Assembly: GCA_963970005.1 (NCBI GenBank)
Contig: CAXAMN010021584.1
Location: 1,883,558 to 1,947,557 of the forward strand
DNA from: Durusdinium trenchii
Lineage: Eukaryota; Sar; Dinophyceae; Suessiales; Symbiodiniaceae
DNA length: 64,000 bases
Direction of reading: 5' to 3'
The notes under the pieces were generated by a model, which saw only the letters and a program-made list of their open reading frames with translations, did no database searches and was not told the origin of the DNA. The translations under genes were made by a program, and so were the position numbers. Positions 44,775-54,013 of this stretch are shown piece after piece. How positions within the stretch are numbered: position 1 is the stretch's first letter; every line of letters begins with the position of its first letter.

Positions 44775-46654
44775 TGACACATTGTCCAATCCACCGGTCC
44801 TGCAAGGATGTGTCTAAACGACTTGAATCAAACCCACGCGACTTAACATAACTACAAGTACGACACTAGAGTTTCACCCTGTGCAGAGCAGCCCCGTCCA
44901 ACAAAACCTTTTGCGACCGGCGAATACCGGCGATAGGTAATCCAGGCTGGACCGATCTCACCCCAACCCTGAGCTGCTGACTAAGGGAGTATCCTCAGGC
45001 CATTTCTGGGGTGCCTCCGGCATCGAATGAAGGCGACGTAGCGTGGAAACGTGAAAAGCGGCAGCGGGTTGGTATGCAGTGCGCGAGAAATGAACGGCTT
45101 GCACAGTGGATGCGGGCAATGTATTCACAAACACCCTTGGCATTTTGACTTGTAGTTGTCATGCCTTTGGGAGTGCTTAAGTGCATTGCACCTTTCTATG
45201 TTCAAACTTGCATCCCTTTGACTGTATCACCGCTCGGTCAACGGAACTGAGACACTTCTCCTGACCTGTTGCAGTGCCGGGCACCCGGCCTCTGTGCTGC
45301 CTGGGGCTGACAGCACCTATAGGAAGGGCCCCAGGAAACAGCGGAGGGAGACGATCCAAAGGGAGGCGCACGTGCGTAATTACTTGCTCAATTGATTGAA
45401 CTCGACCTCATGCACCTGGCTACATTATCTTCGTTTCCCCTTTTGCTCCAGTACATAGCCAAAGCCCTGTGACGCGCCAGCAGGGTTGAGAAGGATATTC
45501 ATGCCGCGTGATTGCATCACATTAGAGCAAAGCGAGGGCCGCAATCATATGAGTATGTATATTAATATGCATAATAGTAATACATGTGGATCCCAAAGCG
45601 CGACAGGCACGTGCACTGGCACGGTTTATGTTTGTGACTGCAGTTTTTGGTACTTTTATGTGGAATCGCCCACCGCCCATTTGCGATTGCTTGCGTCGGT
45701 GCATTCATGCGGTCTATCTCAGGGGGCCCTGCTTGCACAGCTGGGATCACACACGTCCAACATCTGTGAAAGAACACCTTGAAAGGCTCAGGCCAGTTTG
45801 TCTTGCCCAACCACAAACCCCCTTCTGAAGGATGACGCGCTTTTCGGTAGAGGCAGTAGAATTATATACAATTGACGGTTGGGGTGGAATGAAAACCCAC
45901 CAGTGCTTCAGTCCACCATCTACAAAGCTGGCCAAGTCGGTTTCGCAATTCTTTCGAGGCTCACAGGTCTTCAATCCAAGGTAGATTTTGACAATCCCAT
46001 TTCGTTTCTTTTCGGGATACCGTATGAAAAGGATTGGAAGGGAAGGAGGGAGGAGGGAAGGCCAATGGGTGGCTGACGGGACGATTGTCTGAAATGACAA
46101 AAAGAACGTGTATGGAAACTCAGTACAGAACCGGTCGATTGAAAACCGGTCTTGGCGGGGGCCAGTCGGAGGCTGTTCGCATCCTCGTGCCGGATCGGCC
46201 GAGCAGCGGGCCGCTGGTGAAATTGGTGGATGACCTTTGTTGCTCACCGATGGCAGTCGGATGGCAGTCTGTTGAAAGCCGTCTTTTTGATAGGACTGCA
46301 ATGCAAGCTTTCCAGCTCCGCAGGCTTGCCCAAAGTAACTACTTCCCATGTCATGTGGCCACTGACAGGAACTAGACTATACTGATTTGTCTTTACTTTA
46401 CTTGGCCAAAGCTTCTTCGCAGTCTTCTGTGTTGCTCTTTTAATCAGACTCATCCGTGGGCATGGGTGGGCCATGCTAACCAGATGTGACACCAGAGAAC
46501 AAGAAACCCAGGGTCTAACCCTCCAAGCACTCCTTTAGGCCAGGGCAGTCTTGCCATCTTGAGAGCTAACTTTTGCCATGTGAGCAAGCCATGCCAGCGC
46601 ATTGGAGCGTTCGACAGCTAGAGTTTGAAAACGCCAATTTGCAAGTAGATTGAT
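44775..46654. other. Non-coding stretch, no gene recognised
   Basis: A 200-codon minus-strand open frame at 45747-46349 has no recognisable motif, and I do not accept it as a gene. Nothing else is visible. Confidence 0.4.
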
Positions 46655-46925
46655 GTCATGTTGGGGGTTCCCACAAGAGTGTCCCACACGAGTGCCCCAG
46701 AAAGAGTCTCCTACAAGAGTGTCCAAGAGTCACCGGCAAGAGTGCCCTACAAGAGTGTCCACGAAGAGTGTCCCAGAAGAGTGACCTACAAGAGTGCCCT
46801 ACGAGACCGCGCCACAAGTGGCCAATAAGAATGTCCCACAAGAGTGTTGCGCAAAAGTGTCCCACGAGAGTTTACTCAACAAGAGTCCCACAACCTGTCC
46901 GAGAGTTTCCCCACAAGAGTGTCAA
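46655..46925. repeat. Degenerate ~15-bp minisatellite (CAAGAGTGTCCCACA)
   Basis: About 17 diverged copies of a unit like CAAGAGTGTCCCACA, mostly 15 bp apart. Because 15 is divisible by three, the minus strand reads a pentapeptide-like pattern (GHSCR/WDTLL). Divergence increases towards the right end. Confidence 0.9.
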
Positions 46926-48473
46926 ACAATGTTTGGCCCTTGGTTTTCTTCGGACGTGTGTGCCTCCGGCTTCGTGGGCTGATGTTCTTGGTTGCTGCTA
47001 CTTCTTTTCATCTCGGGGTTCGTCGGTTCGGTGCTGCACCGTCTGAGAGGACATGTCCAGGAGCAGCTCAGGTTTCTTCACCAAGTTGATCCTGCAAACG
47101 AAGAAGGTGGGGCCAGGTGGGGCGCGCCCCCGAGGGGTGAAACCCGGAAGGAAGTGGTGCTTCTTCCCGGGTTCGGTGGTCGATTGAATTGATCACCAAC
47201 AAAACTAACTGCTATAGGCTATAGTTGATTGTAATTGCATTTACATCCGAAGAACACGTACACATGAAACGCAGAATGGAGAACCCTTCCCAAGAATATC
47301 TGTCCCCGAACCGCTGAATCCCAAGCAATTTTGCAAATACCATTATAGTAGACAGGGTCAAACACACACACAGCATCTATATATATATATATAAATTCAT
47401 TGCATAAAGTTGGAACCCTGAAGCCAAGCCGAACCATGGGGTCCTGTTTCTGGTGGTACCTTCGGGGAAGTCAGGTGGTACCTCTCCTATTCCAAATCCA
47501 ATATGCTCTGGACGTTCACCATCTACCTCAGTCCGAACCAAACCACGTACCTTCAAACAAAAGACAAAAGAAGTCTCTGAACCATTCTGAAGCATTTCAA
47601 CGAGGGCACCACACTGTATTCCACTAAGAATTCCGTGAACTCTGTGAATTCGGTCTTTTCTTCGTCCTTCGCGAGAGTGGTTGCCGGACCGCCAGTCCAT
47701 CCTCTCACCACCCTGGTGAGGCCCTGGACCGCCTGTGGTGGACCTCCAGTTGTTGCTTCAAAGGCCTCTGGTTCACACACTTGGCCTCTGGGCCTTGGCG
47801 ACCCCGGTTCCGGATCGAACATGGCGGGATTCCAGTAGACCGTTTCGATCTGAAATAAACGAAAAAGGCAAGCGGTCCTTTCTTGAGAACGGTGAGTGAC
47901 AAAATCTCAATGTTAATAGAATGCAATCTATACTTGTAAGTTGTATATTAAGAGTTTTAAAGAAGGAAATAATGGGTTTTGAAGGGTTTTATATGTCTTG
48001 ATGGACAACATGTGGTTGTCGTGCTTCTGGGACATTGTTTGCTATATCGAAGGCCTTTTCCTTCTGCTTCAGGTGGCGCGCTTCACCACCGCCGTGGAGC
48101 TTTGATGGAGCGCTGGAAGCGCTGGGGTCCTGTCGCTGTATCCGAGAGTCCATCGGAACCCAGCAACTCTTTTGTTGCGAACTCTGCAGACTCATGGCGT
48201 GAGCGGATCACGAGCCCGGATCATGGATCACGGTCGGCTGCACAGGTTTTTTGGCCATGAGGAGAACTGACGACTTGAGCAAAATCAAAATCAAACTGCT
48301 ACTGTAACTCCTACCAGTAACAACTCATTCAAACAAAATGACAAGTGCAAGCACCTGATGCTGAGGGCACTCCAGGATCACACAAATTTCCAAACATATC
48401 CAAACATGAATTTATCCTCATCCTGTCCTGTGCAGGGAATATTTCGCTGCCACATGCGCACACAGTATCTTTG
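46926..48473. other. Non-coding stretch left of the ankyrin gene
   Basis: AT microsatellite at 47377-47394. The block 47620-47830 is open on the minus strand with a TEFTEFTEFL peptide but no recognisable product. On the minus strand this stretch is downstream of the ankyrin gene and would hold its 3' untranslated region; I see no defined terminator. Confidence 0.4.
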
Positions 48474-49487
48474 TCAAATGCTCTCCAACAATGGCACCAG
48501 AGCGAAGTGGTGGCATCGAACTGCTATGCGCAAGGCTGTGTGGCCAAACCGATCGACTGCTTTTTTGTCAGCACCACTCTCCAGCAGCAATCGCACTGAA
48601 TCCACATGTCCCGATTCAACTGCGACATGCAAAGCTGTTTCGCCCTGGTTGTCGGCAGCATCTGTGCCAACACCACTCTCCAGCAACAGTTGCATCACCT
48701 CCACTTGGCCTGCTTCAGCTGCTAAATGCAAAGCTGTCTTGCCATCTTCGTCAGCAGCATCTTTGTCAGCTCCGGCTTGCAACAACAATTGCGCCACTTC
48801 CAAGTGGCCGTTAGCAGCTGACCAATGCAAAGCTGTCCTTCCATTTCTGGCAGCAAAATCGTTGTCGGCACCGCTCTCCAACAAACACTGTGCCACCTGC
48901 AAGTGGCCCTCTTCAGCCGCCAAATGCAAAGCTGTGACCCCAGCTTGAGTAGCCGCATGCTTGTCAGCTCCCGCCTGCAACAAGGTTGTTACAACTATCA
49001 AGTGGCCTGCGCGAGCTGCCCAATGTAAAGCTGTTACCCCACCTATCGTTGCGGCACTGTGGTCGGCACCAGCTGCCAGCAATAATTTCAACACTTCGAC
49101 GTTTCCATTTTGTGCTGCTGCATGCGCAGCTATCTGTCCGTCTGCATTCTTCGTATTTGGGTCTCGTGGGGTTTCAAGAAAGCTGTTTACCTCAGCCAAA
49201 TGGTTCTGTGCACAGGCGGACACGAATGCTTGGTCTGTCACTTCGTCGGAAGATTGAAAGTTCAGGATCACCAACTGCAAATCCAGTGGCAGGATCAAGG
49301 AGGCATCGTCGTGCAGCTCGATGCTCTCTGCCCCCAAAAGCCTCTGCTGAAATCTCGAGTGCCCAATTTGAGGAGCCAGAAACTCTTTCAAAGCCCTCAA
49401 AGGTTTCTCATTTTCTATGATTGGAAGCAGCTGATCCCCATAAAGTTCTGCCACTGTCGCTCCAGATATGGCTAAAATCCGCAGCAT
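48474..49487 (-). CDS. Ankyrin-repeat protein with a ubiquitin-like N-terminal segment, intronless
   Basis: 337 codons on the minus strand without interruption. Residues 1-77 (starts MLRILAISG, contains RFQQRLL and ends LPLDLQLVILNF) resemble the small beta-rich, ubiquitin-like lead segment found before ankyrin repeats in many dinoflagellate proteins; that assignment is inference. Residues 82-337 are eight ankyrin repeats of exactly 33 residues (82, 115, 148, 181, 214, 247, 280, 313), the last one cut to 25. The TALHLAA..GH and LLL..GAD signatures are strong, so a helical protein-binding scaffold, probably cytosolic or nuclear, is secure; its partner is unknown. The start is the first ATG after an in-frame TGA about 50 nt upstream. 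No signal peptide or membrane segment. Absence of introns would fit retroposition, but no spliced-leader remnant is seen. Confidence 0.85.
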   Translation of the reverse strand: MLRILAISGATVAELYGDQLLPIIENEKPLRALKEFLAPQIGHSRFQQRLLGAESIELHDDASLILPLDLQLVILNFQSSDEVTDQAFVSACAQNHLAEVNSFLETPRDPNTKNADGQIAAHAAAQNGNVEVLKLLLAAGADHSAATIGGVTALHWAARAGHLIVVTTLLQAGADKHAATQAGVTALHLAAEEGHLQVAQCLLESGADNDFAARNGRTALHWSAANGHLEVAQLLLQAGADKDAADEDGKTALHLAAEAGQVEVMQLLLESGVGTDAADNQGETALHVAVESGHVDSVRLLLESGADKKAVDRFGHTALRIAVRCHHFALVPLLESI

Positions 49488-52400
49488 GGTGTTGGTGGCG
49501 GCATCCCAAAGGAAGAACTGAGGAGCTAGTCATAGCTACGTCTTGTCACAAACTGCTTCCTTGTAAGCATAAAAACAGTTAAAAACAACTATGTAAATTT
49601 TGTTATATAGTATATTACAATATATATATATATCGATTACAATAAAATATTTAAATATCACTTCTGTCCACTTCTTATCACTTCTTGCCCAATTGCACCG
49701 ACACAAAGGTGCCTTGTATCGATGTGCAAATCCATGTGGTTCCGTCGGACGGTAACAACCAGCGGCACAAAGGCAACGAGCTCTTGTTGAGCTTCATGCA
49801 CCCAAACACTTATGACTCATGACTCGATATCCAGCAAACATCTAGGTGTATGGCGTTTGAATAAACCATCCCCCTTGGAATTAAGGGGGGTGGGTGGGTA
49901 CACCGATTTTATAGTTATAAAGTGCTGCATATGACATCCAAAATGAGAGGCTGCATTTTAGCTCTATAGAACTGAGGATTGTGTGACTGAAGATCATGGC
50001 CAGCTCTATAGAATTGGGTAGGGCACATGGAAAATAGGCAGACATAGCACGTACAAACACTATAGAATCATAGGGCACAAGGTACATTCGAACTGTTATT
50101 TGTTTCAATTATTGGGTAGTAGGGCCTCTATAGAATAGCAGGCTTTGGGTTGCAAAATCTGACTACGCTGAAAACAAGACCTCTAGCAACCTATTCCTGC
50201 ATGAAAGCTACCACAATTCTATAGTACTTCAACATGATCATTGAACAAACACATGTCCAGCATCAGGCATGTGACCTTGGAAAGACACAGAAACCATCCG
50301 CAAATACAAAATCTATAGAATTGAGACCCTTGACATGTAAAGTTCAATCATTGCTTGACTATAAGATCAGATTTCTTGACCTTGCCAAGACATGTGTTCA
50401 TACACAATATATAATTCTCTATAGAATCGAGGCTCGTAATTTCCAGTGTTCTCTATAAATCATGAGCAGATCATTCTTTATTTAAAAAAGCAAAACAATG
50501 CTTGTTTTGTGATGTTATCATCATCGATTTTGTAGTGGAAATACCAAGGGGATAATAAAACCACCTCTAAAACCTCTTTGACTCCTCCCAACCACACACC
50601 AACTCCTCCACACACCAGCCCTCCTCGGCCCGGGACGGAAATCCATGAGCCAAATCGAGGCCTTGGGACCTCGGTTGGAGGCCGAAGGAAGAAGGGGGGA
50701 GGGCTACGGAGTCGCGAGGCTCCAATAGGCTGTGTTGGACGTGCTATGAAGTGATGTGTTGATATGGGTGTGTATTAAGATAGGGAGACCTCCCAAAGAC
50801 TTGCTGGTTTGGAAGGGACATAGAGAAGAAACTCTATTGGTTGTGGGTCTCCCTACTAGTACACACGGTACACATGCAAATGTGTTGAAAAATGTTTATA
50901 ACGCACAGGGAGATGTTGGAGACCTTCCTCCTTGCGGTGCGACCAACCAGTCGCACCAGACCCTGAGACAAACATACGAAGAACATCATTCTCGTCGAAA
51001 CGAGCGGTCCCGACTTCTGCCGCATGTTTTTCGTTTTTGGCCTGCCTTTGAAGCACTGATGTTGGGATATGCTGGAATGATCACCAGCTCGAAATCCTGT
51101 TCTCAGCATGGCATATATATACTGTAGCTATACCTATCCTGATTCGACCGTGTAATTATGTTCCTGGAGTGGAGTGCAAAGGGTGTGCCTGATGAGGACC
51201 ATTTGACATATAACATGCACCTCACACCAACATCCGACTGGACGTTGTTCGAACACATTTTAAATCATTTTAACACATGAAGAGAGACATTGAGACATCA
51301 GCCAGTTGGCGACTACCCAACATTGGTCCCCCAGCACGAAAACCACTCAGTCAAGCCAGTCCTACCTACCACTATGTCCACAGAAAACCGCTCAACGCGA
51401 AAATGGTACGGCTTTGGTGAGCCAACTTGCCCTGGTGGTTTGCAAGTCGCCAAGTGATGAGAATCCCAGCATCCCAATCAAGAGTGAAGAATTGTCCATC
51501 AATGACCCGCAATTTAGTAAGCGCCAACGACCACCTGAGAACTATGATGGACAACAATATGACAAAACCATACAAAAACCAATCCACAAACGGACCATCT
51601 TATTTATTTCAGGCATGCCACCCCAAGGTTCGATCCCTGTGGTTGATCCAAACCTCTCACCTCGCAGGTCCAAGGAGCCCCAAAGGGAACTGCCCAACTC
51701 CCCTGCACTCTGCACGATGCCACGCGTGCCCGCCTCGGGCGTGAGGTGGGCGGAGGAACGGCACGACACCCAAATGACCATCATGCTTCTGAATTGGATG
51801 ATCTTTTGTGTTCCAAAGACATGCAACATATGTTTTTTTTTTTTTTTTCACGGGTGGTTCGGGATGGTATGGGAAGGTTGGGAATTGTAAACCATTAATT
51901 ATTAGGGCTGCTGGTGTGATTGAATAGTTTCACCACAAGTGTATCTCTATAAACAACATGTTGTTCCCAAGGGCAACTTTGCATGAATGGACACAATATT
52001 TGTTTGTAGTGGGTCGCTTCATCTTCCAAGGGGATGCTAGAGTAGGGAAGTTACTAAATATCCAACACATAGTAGTCGAACCATAAACTGTCTTTGTTAG
52101 AGAGCCTTTCAGGGTACCTCCACCACCATTGCGACCAACTGTTGCTAGAATGCGATTCCCTTTCGTTCAAAAACCGTCGCGTTTCTTGATTAAAACAGAC
52201 TGAGCAATTTAAAGAAGGTGTGCGATCGCGACGCGGATCAAAACAACAACTTAGCACATCACTAGGGTTCTCCCACACATGCGACACAACCAAGATTTTG
52301 CTCTCTGAACTGACTTTGAGTTCCCAGGCATGCCGCCGCCATGCCACATGCGGCTGCAAATTGGGGGACCAAGCTTCCTAGCATTCTAGCAACGTAACGA

Positions 52401-53730
52401 TGCCACTTCCAGGTTGATGAGATGAAAGAAACACAAGCGCCACACGAAGGGTTTGCGAAGAAGACCTATGATCTGAGACAAACTGCATTAAACTTCGGCC
52501 TCCAAAGGAAACCCTGACAGCTTGCTTTTGCTTACGATTTGGCCCGTTCCTCCGCGTTGCGGACCATGTTGGTCACATGGCTGGGATGAAGGCAGCTGCG
52601 CCTTGGTCTTCCGGATCTGAAGAAAATTACCAACATGTGAACCATGGCGCATTGCCATGGTGAAACAGCGCAACATGTGACACAACTCTGTGTCAGGCTG
52701 GTCACCGTGCTGATGTGATTTCTCAGCACTCTGATATGAGAACTGGGCGACGGCACTGCTCTTCGCTGTTGCTGTGGCAGTTGTACCCCAAGGCCTCGTA
52801 GAGAAACCGAGTTGAAGTGCTCAAGCCTTTGAAACTGTGTGCAGGCAGCGCTGAGCAACCGGCATCCAAGGTGCTTCCACAGGTATCCTCCAAGAATAAG
52901 CACCGAGGGCCTTCAAACCTCTGCATCAACTCCTCAGCTCCAACCGATATGAAAAAGCTCTTGTTTCCAGTAAATGCAACGTCTTCACAATCCAGTCAAG
53001 TTATATATATATATATAACCCCCAAATACATCCCCACTAAAAATGTATTGGTAACCATTTCTATCTATTTGGGGACCACTATAGTAAATATTACAGATCA
53101 CACTGATGCTGGGTGTTCCGAGCTAGATGAAGCTGCAGTCAGGATCGATTCGAGACAACCTTTGGACATCTTTGGACAAACCCAAAGAATTGGCTCAAGA
53201 ACAGGCTATTCTCCACTGAGGAGCGGACACTGATGGTGCTGCCCTTCGTCTGGTTGGACACAAGAACAACCAACCTGACGGTCGCCGAATGCAAGTGCAA
53301 AGGGCTTTCGAAACTGAGCAGCATCCTGCAAAAATCCAGGGCCACAAGAAACATATAAGCCAAGTGTCTCCATATGTTTCCTGCTGTGATGCCGACGCAA
53401 CATGATTTCAGAAACCACCGGCATACCGGCTTGCACCAAACCTACATACGATTCTTTGTATGTGGACTTCAAGCGCACCGTTCATCTCTAGTCGCACACC
53501 TCGCATTTCCATTCAAAGTAAACAAAACAATCCAACAGGTTTGCATGTTACGCAACTCACAGTAAGTGTATGTGCCCCGCCTGATCGACTGCATCCACTT
53601 CTGTAGTACCAAGAAAGGTTCCCCATCGGACAGTGACAACACATCTACTCCATGTCCAACTTGTCATCATATGTCATCATGTCATCATAAAAACAACATC
53701 TCATCATTCTACAGACACCACTCATTATTT
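49488..53730. other. Non-coding stretch between the ankyrin gene and element 2
   Basis: On the minus strand the first part is upstream of the ankyrin gene; I see no defined promoter motif. AT microsatellites lie at 49601-49634 and 52999-53019. An oligo(T)16 lies at 51833-51848. TATACTGTA lies near 51115-51125. The CTATAGAAT cluster (49964-50460) is described separately. No gene is recognised. Confidence 0.45.
49964..50460. repeat. Recurring CTCTATAGAAT motif, eight copies
   Basis: CTATAG(A)A(T) or a close variant starts at 49964, 50006, 50060, 50128, 50219, 50313, 50419 and 50453. Several are preceded by CT and followed by TGAGG/TGGG/CGAGG, so the unit is longer than the core. The first seven starts are 42, 54, 68, 91, 94 and 106 bp apart. 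It is probably a decayed tandem array. Confidence 0.6.
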
Positions 53731-53735
53731 ACTCC
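53731..53735. repeat. Target-site duplication of element 2, left (ACTCC)
   Basis: ACTCC lies flush with the left limit of the LTR identity and is matched by ACTCC at 61634-61638, flush with its right limit. Confidence 0.9.
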
Positions 53736-53911
53736 TCTCAATGCAGTTTTCACAGCATGTACTTGAAGGTACGTTTGCTGAAGGTTTGAACGTTTGTATG
53801 TTCGATTGCGGCCATTTAGGGCCCTTGAGTCACCGTGGTCACGACCCTACTCGTTCGACTTGTGTAGAAAAGGCAGGTTCGACTTTGTGTGCGAGTTCCT
53901 GTTCAATCAGA
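53736..53911 (+). repeat. 5' LTR of element 2 (176 bp)
   Basis: Begins TCTCAATGCAG and ends GTTCAATCAGA; identical to 61458-61633. The termini form a 3-bp inverted repeat, TCT/AGA. The internal TG (53742) and CA (53909) would give a canonical 168-bp LTR, but only the wider limits leave a matching target duplication. Confidence 0.95.
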
Positions 53912-53924
53912 TTGCTAGCGGAGC
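53912..53924 (+). promoter_or_regulatory. Probable primer-binding site of element 2
   Basis: TTGCTAGCGGAGC directly follows the LTR and shares TAGCGGAGC with the element 1 site, differing at the first bases (TTGC against TGG). A second shared block, TCCAGGTTGACG (53934-53945), corresponds to CCAGGGTTACG of element 1. An initiator-Met-type tRNA primer is inferred, with mismatches. Confidence 0.5.
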
Positions 53925-54013
53925 CCAATACGTTCCAGGTTGACGGTTTCTTCGGTGATCTTTTTGATTGAGGAGACCTTTGTTTTCCTTTGGACGGTTG
54001 AGGATAAGCTCCC

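Noticed and set aside
45747..46349. 200-codon minus-strand open frame
   Set aside because: No domain, motif or repeat pattern; composition like the surrounding non-coding DNA.
53190..53199. TTGGCTCAAG, matching the 3' end of the dinoflagellate spliced leader
   Set aside because: Only 10 bases match and the preceding bases do not. A 10-mer match is not surprising in 64 kb on two strands.
53742..53909. Canonical TG...CA limits for the element 2 LTR
   Set aside because: Flanking five bases do not match with these limits, while the wider 176-bp limits give an exact ACTCC duplication.
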